A DNA stretch of 64,000 nt from Pseudolysobacter antarcticus (lineage in GTDB: Bacteria > Pseudomonadota > Gammaproteobacteria > Xanthomonadales > Rhodanobacteraceae): contig NZ_CP035704.1 of assembly GCF_004168365.1 (NCBI RefSeq), forward strand, positions 434,001 through 498,000, read 5' to 3'. Within the stretch, counting starts at the first letter, position 1. Each line of letters begins with the position of its first letter. The notes beneath the pieces were generated by a model, which saw only the letters and a program-made list of their open reading frames with translations, searched no databases and was not told the origin of the DNA. Both the position numbers and the translations under genes were made by a program. Below are positions 31,515 to 46,779 of the stretch, piece after piece.

Positions 31515-31605
31515 CGAGTATGACACGCCGCTTCAAGGCGCCCACACAAGACACCTGCAATCCAGAGTCGAATCCGTTAGCGCGGAGCGATTCGTCCCCT
31601 AAATG

Positions 31606-31680
31606 GGGCCATAGCTCAGCTGGGAGAGCACCTGCTTTGCAAGCAGGGGGTCGTCGGTTCGATCCCGACTGGCTCCACCA
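31606..31680 (+). tRNA. tRNA-Ala (TGC)
   Basis: Cloverleaf with acceptor GGGGCCA/TGGCTCC, anticodon TGC at 31638-31640 in loop TTTGCAA, T-loop GGTTCGATCCC and an encoded CCA end. It lies in the 16S-23S spacer, before tRNA-Ile, the order usual in Xanthomonadales. Confidence 0.98.
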
Positions 31681-31727
31681 CCCGGCGATCGCGCCGGCTG
31701 AGATATAGGCACGTAGCAAGTAACGAT

Positions 31728-31804
31728 GGGTCTGTAGCTCAGGTGGTTAGAGCGCGCCCCTGATAAGGGCGAGGTCGGTGGTTCGAGTCCTCCCAGACCC
31801 ACCA
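31728..31804 (+). tRNA. tRNA-Ile (GAT)
   Basis: 77-base cloverleaf with acceptor GGGTCTG/CAGACCC, anticodon GAT at 31762-31764, T-loop GGTTCGAGTCC and an encoded CCA. It is the second tRNA of the rrn spacer. Confidence 0.98.
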
Positions 31805-31875
31805 TCTGAAAGACACTCTGGATTGATAGCGCATACTAAAGAATTTTTATACGGACAGACGTTGAAGTCTGTCCG

Positions 31876-31889
31876 TGCTCTTTGACAAC
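31876..31889 (+). promoter_or_regulatory. Spacer boxA before 23S
   Basis: TGCTCTTTGACAAC is a near-consensus boxA that maintains antitermination into 23S. It runs directly into the 5' arm of the 23S processing stem. Confidence 0.8.
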
Positions 31890-31904
31890 TTGGGACGTAA
31901 TAAG
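31888..31904 (+). other. 5' arm of the 23S processing stem
   Basis: ACTTGGGACGTAATAAG is perfectly complementary (17 bases) to 34960-34976 after 23S. Further pairing is seen closer in (TTTTGAGGCA with TGCCTCAAAA, and GAGGTTATAT with ATATAACCTC). This forms the long stem cut to release pre-23S. Confidence 0.8.
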
Positions 31905-32016
31905 CGTTTGGGGCTCTAACGAGCTGCTTACGTGTCGTTTTGAGGCATAGGCGAATGAGGCCAGTAGCTTCAGGTGGCTTGATGGAGGAATCCATGGAGG
32001 CAGATTGAGGTTATAT

Positions 32017-34897
<2,881 letters not shown>

Positions 34898-35019
34898 ATA
34901 ACCTCAAGCTGCCTCTGCCTCAAAATGCATGTAAGTGCCGAAAGAGTTAACCAAACCAACTTATTACGTCCCAAGTCCCTAATGTAGTGAGGCGCATAAC
35001 TGCGACTCGCTCGACCGCC

Positions 35020-35137
35020 TCCCTGGCGGACATAGCAGTGTGGTACCACCCGATCCCATCTCGAACTCGGAAGTGAAACGCACCCGCGCCGATGGTAGTG
35101 TGGCTTAAGCCATGCGAGAGTAGGTCACTGCCAGGGC
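35020..35137 (+). rRNA. rrf: 5S ribosomal RNA
   Basis: About 118 bases, closed by TCCCTGGCGG/CTGCCAGGGC, with loop sequences GAACTCGGAAGTGAAACGC and CGATGGTAGTGTGG. It is the last gene of the rrn operon and is followed by a strong terminator. Confidence 0.97.
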
Positions 35138-35146
35138 CCTATTCAA

Positions 35147-35180
35147 CAAAAAAGCCTCCCAGCAATGGGGGGCTTTTTTG
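35147..35180 (+). terminator. rrn operon terminator
   Basis: 14-bp stem CAAAAAAGCCTCCC/GGGGGGCTTTTTTG with a 6-base loop, ending in six T residues, ten bases after 5S. Confidence 0.9.
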
Positions 35181-35229
35181 TTGCCTCATATCCCGGACTG
35201 AAATGCGCCATCCGACGATCAGGCAGCCA

Positions 35230-35372
35230 TCAGGTCCGTCGCAATGTCACCACCAGCACATCCCGATACGCTGCTTCTCTTGGATCCAGCGCCTGCACTG
35301 CCGTCACGCCGTGATACACACGGCCGTCATCCAGCAACGGTGTCAGCTCATCCCGTGGATTTCCATAGCATC
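35230..35372 (-). pseudogene. C-terminal stump of a probable 2OG-Fe(II) dioxygenase, cut by an IS
   Basis: 47 codons remain before the stop at 35230-35232. They read YGNPRDELTPLLDDGRVYHG, then VTAVQALDP and AYRDVLVVTLRRT. The pattern H-x3 to 4-V followed by YRD-V-V-T-RR fits the C-terminal iron-ligand His and 2-oxoglutarate-binding Arg of the PF10014-type 2OG-Fe dioxygenases; the family name is my inference. The rest of the gene is missing: the IS407-type element starts at 35373 and nothing like the N-terminal part lies beyond it. Confidence 0.5.
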
Positions 35373-35453
35373 TGACCCACCCCCTGAAAACTGGGCCGGG
35401 GGTAAGTAAAGGATTTCGGCAGAATGGGACCCGTGCCTGATGGGAGTCATGCC

Positions 35454-35720
35454 GTGAAGAAGTCGCGTTTTACCGAAGAGCAGATTGCGTATGCATTGAA
35501 GCAGTCCGAACTCGGGACCGCAGTTGCCGAGATTTGCCGCAAGATGGGTGTGTCGGAAGCCACGTTCTATGTCTGGAAGAAGAAATACGGTGGCCTCGGC
35601 CCCTCGGAGCTCAGGCGCCTGCGCCAGTTGGAAGAGGACAACCGAAAGCTCAAGCAGCTTGTGGCTGACTTGAGTCTGGACAAGGCCATGCTGCAGGAGG
35701 TGGTCGCAAAAAAACTTTGA
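35454..35720 (+). CDS. IS407-type transposase OrfA
   Basis: 88-residue HTH protein from GTG 35454 (VKKSRFTEEQIAYALKQSE...), with VSEATFYVWKKKYGGLG and the coiled-coil RRLRQLEEDNRKLKQLVADLS ending QEVVAKKL, all diagnostic for IS407-group OrfA. A longer start at 35424 adds ten unlikely residues. It looks intact but has no functional partner. Confidence 0.88.
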   Translation: MKKSRFTEEQIAYALKQSELGTAVAEICRKMGVSEATFYVWKKKYGGLGPSELRRLRQLEEDNRKLKQLVADLSLDKAMLQEVVAKKL

Positions 35721-36401
35721 GGGCCGCCCAGAAGCGCGACTGTGTAGGTCAGCTGCAAGATCGCTTTGGCGTCAGTGAGCGATGCGCCTGCAAAATCATG
35801 TTGATCTCTCGGTCCTCACTGACCTATGCCGCAAAGGCATGCGATTGCAGCGGGCTGCGAATGCGTATTCGGCAGATCGCATCGAGCCGGATTCATTACG
35901 GCTGCGAGCGGATATTCGCGATGCTTCGCCGCGAGGGATGGCGCGACAATCACAAGCGCGTGCATCGTGTTTACAAGGCCGAAGGGCTTTCTTTACGGCA
36001 CTGTCGCCCTCACCGCAGTCGCAGTGGTCAGCGCCGTCAGCCACGCACGGAAACGTTCGCGGCGAACGATCTGTGGGGCATGCATTTTGTCAGCGATGCG
36101 CTGTGGCAGTGAGTTCGCGGGCAAGGTCATGGACCAGTGGGCCTATGAAAACGGCGTTGAGCTCGACTTCTCTCGCCGTGGCACGCCGACTGACAACGCG
36201 CTGGTCGAAAGCTTCAACGGGCGGTTTCGTCAGGAGTGCCTGAACGAGCATTGGTTCTTGTCACTGGACGACGCCAGGCGCAAGATCGACGCGTGGCGAC
36301 GCTTCTACAACGAGGAGCGACCCCACTCTGCCATTGGGTGGAAGACACCTGCGGAATTCGCCCGTGAACACGAGGCCCAAGCGAAATCGCAGGAGCAGTA
36401 G
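35717..36401 (+). pseudogene. IS407-type transposase OrfB, inactivated by an internal deletion
   Basis: The first part (35717 to about 36104) reads to NDLWGMHFVSDAL. The second part, in another frame (from about 36105), reads GSEFAGKVMDQWAYENGVEL to FAREHEAQAK. Compared with the family, about 50 codons are missing at the junction, including the second catalytic Asp of the DNGSEF motif. The first Asp (usually WSMDFV) is His here, by one base change. The first frame stops at 36110-36112. The enzyme must be dead. Confidence 0.88.
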
Positions 36402-36509
36402 AAGGTCGAATTCTCTATCGACTGCCGGTCCGGAAAATGGGGGTGGGTCAATAACCACCGGACTCTAAAGCTGGTCGCTACTCAAAGCGGGGGGACGTCG
36501 GAACTGGTC

Positions 36510-38342
36510 TTATTCCACAGTCACGCTTTTTGCCAGATTGCGCGGTTGATCCACGTCGGTGCCGCGCAGTACGGCGACGTGGTAGGCGAGTAGCTGCAAC
36601 GGCACCGTGAATACGATCGGTGCGATCAGTTCGCCGCAGCGCGGCACGGTGATGAGGTGATCACGATCGCGCGTCATGCCGTGCGCTACGTCCTCGTCGG
36701 CGAGCACGTAAAGTTCGGCGCCGCGGGCGCGGACTTCCTCGATATTGGATTTCAGTTTTTCCAGCAGATGATCATTCGGCGCGACTGCGATCACCGGCAT
36801 GTCCTCATCGACCAGCGCGAGCGGGCCGTGCTTGAGCTCGCCGGCCGGATACGCCTCGGCATGGATGTACGAAATTTCCTTGAGCTTGAGCGCGCCTTCC
36901 ATCGCGATCGGAAACTGCGTGCCGCGACCGAGGAAAAGTGCGTGCTGCTTGCTCACGAAATGTTGCGCCATCTGCTTGATCGCTCCGTCCAGCGTGAGCA
37001 CGCCGCGCAGCGCGCCGGGCAGCGTTTCCAGTTGTTTGACCAGCGCTTCGTAACGCGCGTTGTCGAGGCCATGATGCCGCCCCAATTCCAGTGCAAGCAG
37101 CGCGAGTGCCACTAGTTGTGTGGTGAACGCCTTGGTCGAGGCGACGCCGATTTCGGGGCCGGCACGGGTCATCAGGCTGAGTTTCGATTCGCGTACGATC
37201 GAGGATTCCGGCACGTTGCAGATCGCCAGTTCGCTCAGATAACCGCGCGTCTTGGCGAGTTTTAGCGCGGCTAGCGTATCGGCAGTTTCGCCGGACTGCG
37301 ACACCGTGACCAGCAGACTATCGGGCATGACCACGCTTTGCCGGTAACGATATTCCGAAGCGATTTCGACGATGCACGGCAAGCCTGCAAACGCTTCGAT
37401 CCAGTAACGCGCGATCAGTGCGGCGTGATAACTCGAACCGCACGCGACGATCTGCACCGCACGTGTGCGCGTCAACAATTCACGCGCACCGACGCCGAAG
37501 ATTTCGGTGAGAATATGACCGCCGCTGAGACGCCCTTCGAGCGTATCGGCAATCGCCTGCGGTTGCTCGTGGATTTCCTTGAGCATGTAATGGCGATATT
37601 CGCCGCGCTCGACCGCGTCGGCGGAAAAGTGCGCCTGCTTGACGGTGCGCTCGACCTGCTGGCCTTGGGCATCAAACACGCGCACCTGATCGATGTTGAC
37701 CTCGGCGACATCGCCTTCATCGAGATAAATAAAACGGCGCGTTACCGGCAACAGCGCGTGAATATCGGAGGCGATGAATTGTTCGTCGTCGCTCAAGCCG
37801 ACCACCATCGGACTGCCGCGTCGCGCGCCGATCACGCGCCCGGGTTCGCGCAACGACATCACCGCAATGGCATACGCGCCATGCAGTCGCGCGATCGTGC
37901 GCTGTACCGATTCGAGCAGGCTCAATCCCTGGCTGTGATGATGCTCAACCAGATGCGCGATGACTTCGGTATCGGTTTCGCTGGTGAAGACAAACCCGAG
38001 CGCGCGCAACTCGCTACGCAACTCGTCGTGGTTTTCGATGATGCCGTTGTGTACTACTGCGACGGTATCGCGCGACGCCATCGGATGTGCATTCATCGTC
38101 ACCGGTGCACCGTGCGTGGCCCAGCGTGTATGTGCGATTCCGGTGTGGCCGTGCACGGGTTGGGTTGCATACAGCGTTTCGAGATCGCGGACTTTGCCTT
38201 TGGTGCGCACGCGCGTGAGGCCGTTATCGGTGAGCAACGCGATACCGGCAGAATCGTAGCCGCGGTATTCGAGCGCCTTCAATCCGGCGATCAGGGTCGG
38301 GACGACATCACGTCGCGCAGCGGCGGCAACAATTCCACACAT
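36510..38342 (-). CDS. glmS: Glutamine:fructose-6-phosphate aminotransferase (isomerising)
   Basis: Makes glucosamine 6-phosphate from fructose 6-phosphate and glutamine, the entry to UDP-GlcNAc for peptidoglycan and LPS. 610 residues: an N-terminal Ntn glutaminase domain with catalytic Cys1 after Met removal (MCGIV), RGYDSAG and HTRWATHG, then two SIS domains (GCGSSYHA; SQSGETADT; CNVPESSIVRES) and the C-terminal DVDQPRNLAKSVTVE. ATG 38342 is forced by the Cys nucleophile; a TTG two codons upstream is not used. It is separated from glmU by one inserted secreted gene. Confidence 0.97.
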   Translation of the reverse strand: MCGIVAAAARRDVVPTLIAGLKALEYRGYDSAGIALLTDNGLTRVRTKGKVRDLETLYATQPVHGHTGIAHTRWATHGAPVTMNAHPMASRDTVAVVHNGIIENHDELRSELRALGFVFTSETDTEVIAHLVEHHHSQGLSLLESVQRTIARLHGAYAIAVMSLREPGRVIGARRGSPMVVGLSDDEQFIASDIHALLPVTRRFIYLDEGDVAEVNIDQVRVFDAQGQQVERTVKQAHFSADAVERGEYRHYMLKEIHEQPQAIADTLEGRLSGGHILTEIFGVGARELLTRTRAVQIVACGSSYHAALIARYWIEAFAGLPCIVEIASEYRYRQSVVMPDSLLVTVSQSGETADTLAALKLAKTRGYLSELAICNVPESSIVRESKLSLMTRAGPEIGVASTKAFTTQLVALALLALELGRHHGLDNARYEALVKQLETLPGALRGVLTLDGAIKQMAQHFVSKQHALFLGRGTQFPIAMEGALKLKEISYIHAEAYPAGELKHGPLALVDEDMPVIAVAPNDHLLEKLKSNIEEVRARGAELYVLADEDVAHGMTRDRDHLITVPRCGELIAPIVFTVPLQLLAYHVAVLRGTDVDQPRNLAKSVTVE

Positions 38343-38494
38343 GGTCAAGATCCAGGCAGCAACGCGTTGAAAAAACAGAATGTAGACGCGGAGTTTATCT
38401 GCTGGGGCTCAAGATGCGCTGAGGTTTGCCGATATCCGCGCGCCACGAGATTCCTAGCCTGCTAAAGTTCTCCGACGAATTGAGGAATACGACC

Positions 38495-40060
38495 ATGAAA
38501 CTACAGTTTGGCATTGCGCCGGCCAATGTTTTTCCGAAACCGCTGGTGATCTGCATTGCGCTGGCATTGAGTGGCGCCATCGGCAATGCCGAGACATTGC
38601 CTGCGAAAACAGATCCGGCCGCAGCCGAATGGGCAGCGAGTGATGCTGTTTTATGGCAGCCGCAGACCTCGAAACTGCATCAGGAACGCCTGCGCATGGC
38701 GATGCTGCGGGTCGCGTCTACAGTGCATGAACCGATCACAAGAGTCGCGACGAATTGTGCGGATGATGGCAGCGTCGGAAGCTTGCGTTCAATCGTTGCG
38801 GCCGCGTTGAGTGGTGACAGTATCGATCTGAGTGCACTCGCTTGCAGCACGATTACACTGACCCAGGGCCAGATTCCGATCAACGTCGATGACCTGACGA
38901 TCGTCGGCCCCGGCGTGAATAGCCTGACCATTGATGGCAACCATCAGGATCGTGTGTTTGCACATTTCGGTTACGGCACGTTATCGCTGAGCGGAATGAC
39001 GGTCAGCAACGGCAGCAAAATCGTCTCGGGTACTGATGTCGGCGCAGGTGGGTGTATCGCCAGTGGCTCATATCTCGCGTTCACCGATTTGGTCGTTAAC
39101 CATTGCCGCGCCGAGGGCGAGGGTAGTTATGGCGGTGCGGTGTTTGCTTATGGTCTGGGCATGTCTAACAGCACGATCTCGAATAGCATCGCAATTGGTA
39201 CCCACCCGACCAATTTCACCGCGGCGTTTGGCGGAGCTGCATTCCTGTACACGCTGGACATGACCAACAGCACGATTAGCGGCAACAGCGCGCAGCGGAA
39301 TCTCAAACCCGGCAACGGCGGATACGAAATCGGCGGTGGCATTGTACTCGTGCACGGCGGAACGATCGCGGGCTCGACTATCGATACGAATTATTCGTAC
39401 GGTCGCGCGGGCGCAATAGCCGCTTTCGCAGACTCGCTGATATTGAGCAACAGCACGATTTCGGGAAACCGCGCGCAGAACGGAATAGGCGGTGGTTTGC
39501 ATCTGCGCGTGTTTACCGATCTCGTGTTGTACAACGACACGCTCACCGCGAATCAAGCCGCGCTTGACGGTGGCGGCGTGTTTTTGAATCCGGGCCAGCA
39601 AAGCATGACCACGCTCAGTACGATCATCAGCGGCAATACTGTCGGCGCGGGAACGAGTGCTGACATCTACGCCAGCACGCCGATCACGCTCGGTGGTTCG
39701 AACAGTCTGATCGGCGCGATTACATCTCCGGTGACGTTGCCGCCCGGCACACTGAGAACTTCCGCACATTTGTTGCCGCTCGCTGCGAATGGCGGCTCGA
39801 CACGCACGCACGCATTAACCGCGGGCAGTCCCGCTTTGGATGCCGGCACGAATGCGCAGGGCCTGGCGAACGATCAGCGCGGAGCGGGGTTTGCGCGCGT
39901 GTTCGGTCCGTCTGCTGATATCGGCGCTTTTGAGGCGCAGCAAAAACTGGTGGCGCCACTTCCCGCGCAGATACCGGCGGCATCAGTTTGGGGTTTGGGT
40001 TTGCTCGCGGCGATGCTTGGATTTTTGGGGTGGCGGCGACGCTGCAGCGGCAACGAATAA
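38495..40060 (+). CDS. Secreted beta-helix protein with an IPTL-CTERM-like sorting tail
   Basis: 521-residue exported protein. Signal peptide at about residues 1-33 (cleavage near GNAE). From about residue 88 a choice-of-anchor Q/polymorphic-outer-membrane-type beta-helix follows: GSLRSIV, NSTISNS, NSTISGNSAQ, NSTISGNRAQ, GSPALDAGTN and ADIGAFEAQ. The tail (about 489-521) is PAQIPAASVWGLGLLAAMLG, FLGW, then RRRCSGNE: an IP-x-W-G motif, one transmembrane helix and an Arg cluster, the layout of IPTL-CTERM signals processed at the membrane. TGAGGAA precedes ATG 38495. It lies between glmS and glmU on the opposite strand to both and resembles the C-terminal domain of the giant protein at 19602. 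Confidence 0.82.
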   Translation: MKLQFGIAPANVFPKPLVICIALALSGAIGNAETLPAKTDPAAAEWAASDAVLWQPQTSKLHQERLRMAMLRVASTVHEPITRVATNCADDGSVGSLRSIVAAALSGDSIDLSALACSTITLTQGQIPINVDDLTIVGPGVNSLTIDGNHQDRVFAHFGYGTLSLSGMTVSNGSKIVSGTDVGAGGCIASGSYLAFTDLVVNHCRAEGEGSYGGAVFAYGLGMSNSTISNSIAIGTHPTNFTAAFGGAAFLYTLDMTNSTISGNSAQRNLKPGNGGYEIGGGIVLVHGGTIAGSTIDTNYSYGRAGAIAAFADSLILSNSTISGNRAQNGIGGGLHLRVFTDLVLYNDTLTANQAALDGGGVFLNPGQQSMTTLSTIISGNTVGAGTSADIYASTPITLGGSNSLIGAITSPVTLPPGTLRTSAHLLPLAANGGSTRTHALTAGSPALDAGTNAQGLANDQRGAGFARVFGPSADIGAFEAQQKLVAPLPAQIPAASVWGLGLLAAMLGFLGWRRRCSGNE

Positions 40061-40124
40061 GACCACATCGCAGTGTCATCTCGGCGATTGCATTTCATCT
40101 GCATTTCGCGGCGACAATGATGTA

Positions 40125-41492
40125 TCAGGTCGTTTTTTTGGGGCGATGCCAGCCCGTGTACGACGTCTGCCGCGCGCGCGCCACGGCAAGTTCGCTCGCC
40201 GCTACGTCACGCGTGATGGTCGAGCCGGCGCCGATGGTAGCTTCGGCGCCGATCGTGACGGGTGCGACCAGCGCTGAGTTCGAGCCGATGAAAGCGCCGT
40301 CCTTGATCACGGTCTGATGCTTGTTGCTGCCATCGTAATTGCAGGTGATGGTGCCAGCGCCGATGTTGACGCCAGCCCCGATCGTGGCATCACCGAGATA
40401 ACTCAGATGATTGGCTCGCGACTTTTTGCCAATTGTGGATTTTTTTACTTCTACAAAATTTCCAATGTGTACGCCTTCGGCGAGTTCGGTCCCAGGGCGT
40501 AGACGTGCGTACGGGCCAATGCCGCACGCGCCGAGTGTGACCACGCCATCGAGATCGCAATGAGCGCGCACCACGGTGCCGGCCGCGAGTCGACAATTTC
40601 TGATTCGTGTGAACGGCCCGATCTCCACGCCATCGCCAAACTCGTTGAAACCTTCGAGCACGACGTCGACATCGATCTCGACATCGTGCCCGGCCTGCAG
40701 TGTGCCGCGCAGGTCGAAACGCGCTGGATCGGCAAGGCGCACGCCGGATTCGCAAAGCTCACGTGCCGCGCGCAATTGGAACAGCCGTTCCAGCCCCGCG
40801 AGCTGCCAGGCGTCGTTCGCGCCGAGGGCTTCATTTGCATCAGTGCAGATATGGCAGGCGGCGGCGTCAGTATCGTTCGTCGCTGCCGCAAAAATGTCGG
40901 TCAGCAAATATTCGCGTTGCGCATTGTCGTTTCGCAGCTGCGCTGTCCATACGCGCAGACGCGCAGCGTCGGCCGCGATGATGCCGGTATTGATCAGCGT
41001 GATCGCGCGCTGTTCGGCATTCGCATCTTTCTCCTCGACGATTGCGGCAACGCGGCCGTGATCGTTGCGCACGATGCGACCGTAACCAGTTGGATCGGAC
41101 ATGTTCGCGGCGAGCACGGAAAGTGGTGCGGTTTCATCGAGCAACGGTATCAACGTCGACGCTCGCAGCAGCGGAACATCGCCGTACAGCACCAGCACAC
41201 GGGCATTGTCGGGAACGGCGGGCAATGCGCTGCGCACTGCATCGCCCGTGCCGTTTTGTTCGATTTGCTGCACCCAGTGCAGATCGGCCTGATCGGCGAA
41301 TGCAGCTTGAACCTGATCACCGCGATGGCCGTAAATCACGTGAATCGCCGCCGGATTCAATTGCCGCGCCGTGGCCAGCACATGCGCCAGCATCGAGCGC
41401 CCGGCCAGCGGCATCAGCACCTTCGGCAAGGCCGAGCGCATGCGCTTGCCCGCGCCGGCGGCGAGGATCAGGACATGCAGCGGGGAGGTCAT
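40125..41492 (-). CDS. glmU: Bifunctional GlcNAc-1-P uridyltransferase / GlcN-1-P acetyltransferase
   Basis: Performs the last two steps to UDP-GlcNAc in the cytoplasm. 455 residues: an N-terminal nucleotidyltransferase ([21 protein letters not shown], then YGDVPLL) and a C-terminal left-handed beta-helix acetyltransferase (hexapeptide repeats; [31 protein letters not shown] with the catalytic Lys/Tyr region). The ATG at 41492 begins the family N-terminus. It works with GlmS, encoded 1.8 kb downstream. Confidence 0.97.
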   Translation of the reverse strand: MTSPLHVLILAAGAGKRMRSALPKVLMPLAGRSMLAHVLATARQLNPAAIHVIYGHRGDQVQAAFADQADLHWVQQIEQNGTGDAVRSALPAVPDNARVLVLYGDVPLLRASTLIPLLDETAPLSVLAANMSDPTGYGRIVRNDHGRVAAIVEEKDANAEQRAITLINTGIIAADAARLRVWTAQLRNDNAQREYLLTDIFAAATNDTDAAACHICTDANEALGANDAWQLAGLERLFQLRAARELCESGVRLADPARFDLRGTLQAGHDVEIDVDVVLEGFNEFGDGVEIGPFTRIRNCRLAAGTVVRAHCDLDGVVTLGACGIGPYARLRPGTELAEGVHIGNFVEVKKSTIGKKSRANHLSYLGDATIGAGVNIGAGTITCNYDGSNKHQTVIKDGAFIGSNSALVAPVTIGAEATIGAGSTITRDVAASELAVARARQTSYTGWHRPKKTT

Positions 41493-41535
41493 GCACAGCT
41501 CCGACGTATTCGATCAAACATGGCTCGGAAGCGAC

Positions 41536-42180
41536 TCAGTTCAGGCGTGGACTGTCGCTGCGTGGTCCGATTTCGGCGGCGCGTTGTTCCTGCCACCAGC
41601 CGTGCGCGTCGATCGCAAAATCGGTGGCGGATTCGATCAGTTCATCGCGTTGTTCCTGGTTTTCCAGCAGATGCGCGAGTTTCTCATCACCGGGACCGAA
41701 CGCGAGGATTTCGACGGCCGCATAATCGTCGGAGAAATCGACATCATCCAGCAGCGGCGCCCAATCATCTGCACGCAGATCAATGCCGCGCGCATAACCG
41801 AGACACCATTCCTGGGCGTGGATTTCATTGCTGCCGTCTTCGCCTTCAAAATCGAACATCAACGGCGAGAATCCTTCGTCGCCTGCAGCAAAAGCGTGGA
41901 CGATACCATTGGCATGACGTGTGACCAACGCCATGAAACGTTCCAGCTGTTGCGGTGATTCCCAGCTCGGTTCAGCGCCTTCGCCGTCGAGTTGCCAGAT
42001 GAAATTGATCCATTCCGATGAGGTGACGTCCTGCGGGCCGGACACGACTGCGGTAAGAAAACCATCCAGCATTTCCAGGCTCATGCCGTTATGCGGCACA
42101 GCGTATTTTTCCAGCAGTGTATCGAGTTCGTCGAGCTCGCTATCGCTCAATGGCAGATGTAAATTTTGGGTGTTGCTCAT
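41536..42180 (-). CDS. YecA/UPF0149 family protein
   Basis: 214-residue acidic protein of the UPF0149 (YgfB/YecA) family: LEMLDGFLTAVVSGP, INFIWQLDG, FSPLMFD, EWCLGYARGIDL and DDYAAVEIL. The usual C-terminal SEC-C zinc motif is absent. The role is unknown. ATG 42180 was chosen because family homology starts there and GGAAATTCC precedes it; the frame is open to 42504, but that would run through the atp terminator. It stands just downstream of the atp operon terminator on the same strand. Confidence 0.85.
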   Translation of the reverse strand: MSNTQNLHLPLSDSELDELDTLLEKYAVPHNGMSLEMLDGFLTAVVSGPQDVTSSEWINFIWQLDGEGAEPSWESPQQLERFMALVTRHANGIVHAFAAGDEGFSPLMFDFEGEDGSNEIHAQEWCLGYARGIDLRADDWAPLLDDVDFSDDYAAVEILAFGPGDEKLAHLLENQEQRDELIESATDFAIDAHGWWQEQRAAEIGPRSDSPRLN

Positions 42181-42268
42181 ACGGGAATTTCCATCAGGGC
42201 CGATGTCGGCAAGTGAGGATTGTATGCCCGCGAGACGTCGCGGCCAAATTTTTGTCTGCGTACAAATA

Positions 42269-42295
42269 CAAACGCCGGCACGAGGCCGGCGTTTG
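42269..42295 (-). terminator. atp operon terminator
   Basis: Perfect 11-bp stem CAAACGCCGGC/GCCGGCGTTTG with a 5-base loop, 22 bases after atpC. On the minus strand it ends GTTTGTATTTG. The loop (CTCGT on the minus strand) equals that of the hppA terminator. Confidence 0.8.
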
Positions 42296-42316
42296 TGCAG
42301 CGAATTGAAAAGCAGA

Positions 42317-42739
42317 TCAGTGCTTGAGATTCTGACGCAGCCGTTCCAGCGCCTGCAACTGCGCGATCGCTTGAGCGAGCTGGACTTGCGCCTCGGCGAC
42401 TTCGATCGCATCGGTGCGATTTGCAAGCAGATGCTCGGCGTCTTCCTTGGCCTTGCGTGCGGCTGATTCATCGAGATCCTTGGCGCGGATCGCGGTATCG
42501 GCAAGCACCGTCACGACTTGCGGCTGCACTTCGAGAATGCCGCCGGAGACATAGAACGACTGTTCTTCGCCGCCTTCCATCGTCACGCGCACCTGGCCGG
42601 GCTTGAGTCTTGTGATCAGCGGCGCGTGGCGCGGCGCAATGCCGAGTTCGCCGAGTTCGCCCGTGGCGACGACCAGTTGCACGTCACCGTGGAAGATTTC
42701 TTTTTCGGCACTGACGATATCGCAACGAATGGTGGCCAT
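42317..42739 (-). CDS. atpC: ATP synthase F1 epsilon subunit
   Basis: 140-residue central-stalk and regulatory subunit of the F1 sector. It has the N-terminal beta-sandwich ([46 protein letters not shown]) and a C-terminal two-helix inhibitory domain ([26 protein letters not shown]). ATG 42739 was chosen because GGAAC precedes it; the longer frame to 42913 runs back into atpD. Last gene of the operon, followed by a terminator. Confidence 0.96.
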   Translation of the reverse strand: MATIRCDIVSAEKEIFHGDVQLVVATGELGELGIAPRHAPLITRLKPGQVRVTMEGGEEQSFYVSGGILEVQPQVVTVLADTAIRAKDLDESAARKAKEDAEHLLANRTDAIEVAEAQVQLAQAIAQLQALERLRQNLKH

Positions 42740-42815
42740 GTTCGAGTTCCTCAATTTTTTGGCGCGGATAATGCGATAGATGTCGCCGCGCGTTTGCAGC
42801 GCGGCGACTATTCGA

Positions 42816-44246
<1,431 letters not shown>

Positions 44247-45110
44247 TTAAACCGCTGCTGCGCCGCTGACGATTTCAGAAATTTCTTGCGTGATCGCGGC
44301 CTGACGCGCCTTGTTGTAAATCAGGTTCAGCGTTTCGATCGCCTTGCTGGCATTGTCCGACGCGCTCTTCATTGCAACCATGCGCGCGGCATGTTCACTG
44401 GCCAGATTTTCCAGCGTGGCCTGATACACCAGTGACTCGACATAACGCGTCAAGACGTGTTCGAGCACGACATCGGCACCCGGTTCGTAGATGTAATCCC
44501 AGTCGTGGGTATTGCTCAGTTCATCCGATGGCGGCAACGGCAGCAATACATCCAGCGTCGGCTTCTGCGACATCGTATTGATGAAGTCGTTGTAGGCCAG
44601 GCTGAGGCGATCGATGCGACCATCGCTGTAGCTATCCAGCATGACCTTGATCACGCCGATCAGCTGCGCGACCTGCGGTTTCTCGCCGAGTTGCGAAACG
44701 CTGCCGATCAGGTTCACCTTGAGGCGTTTGAAAAACGCGTTGGCCTTGTTGCCGATCGTGACGACATCGACTTCGACGCCCTTGGTCTGCCAGTCGCGAA
44801 TCTCCGCGAGAATACGGCGGAACAGGTTCGAGTTGAGGCCGCCGCACAAACCGCGATCGGTCGATACCACGAGATAACCGACGCGCCTGATTTCCTTGCG
44901 CTCGACCAAAAACGGATGCTTGTATTCGGTGTTGGCGCGCGCGACGTGGCCGATCACCTGACGCATCAGGCGCGCGTACGGACGCGAGGCCTTCATGAGG
45001 TCCTGCGCTTTGCGGATCTTGCTGGCCGAGACCATTTCCAGCGCGCGCGTCACCTTGCGGGTGTTTTGCACGCTCTTGATCTTGGTGCGGATTTCTCTGG
45101 CGCCTGCCAT
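44247..45110 (-). CDS. atpG: ATP synthase F1 gamma subunit
   Basis: 287-residue rotor shaft. N-terminal [32 protein letters not shown], central [13 protein letters not shown], and C-terminal [20 protein letters not shown]...[20 protein letters not shown], all conserved gamma blocks forming the coiled-coil axle. Confidence 0.98.
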   Translation of the reverse strand: MAGAREIRTKIKSVQNTRKVTRALEMVSASKIRKAQDLMKASRPYARLMRQVIGHVARANTEYKHPFLVERKEIRRVGYLVVSTDRGLCGGLNSNLFRRILAEIRDWQTKGVEVDVVTIGNKANAFFKRLKVNLIGSVSQLGEKPQVAQLIGVIKVMLDSYSDGRIDRLSLAYNDFINTMSQKPTLDVLLPLPPSDELSNTHDWDYIYEPGADVVLEHVLTRYVESLVYQATLENLASEHAARMVAMKSASDNASKAIETLNLIYNKARQAAITQEISEIVSGAAAV

Positions 45111-45216
45111 GTCAACAACCTTGCGTCTGCGTGAGTCGAGCGTTTAGCCCGGCATCTTGCGTATCGGTGAATCGAATCGGCGTCGGTCGAGATGAATTCG
45201 ACCGATGCCTGAAGTT

Positions 45217-46764
<1,548 letters not shown>

Positions 46765-46779
46765 GGTCTTTCCCGTTGC

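Larger units (their letters stand above)
35373..36450 (+). mobile_element. IS3-family, IS407-group element, internally deleted
   Basis: Terminal inverted repeats begin TGACCCACCCCC at both ends (35373 and, inverted, 36450). It contains IS407-type orfA and a deleted orfB, for a total of 1078 bp, shorter than the 1.2 kb norm. The flanks (CATC on the left, ATAA on the right) show no target duplication, so the element probably took part in a deletion or recombination that also removed most of the neighbouring dioxygenase gene. Confidence 0.85.
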
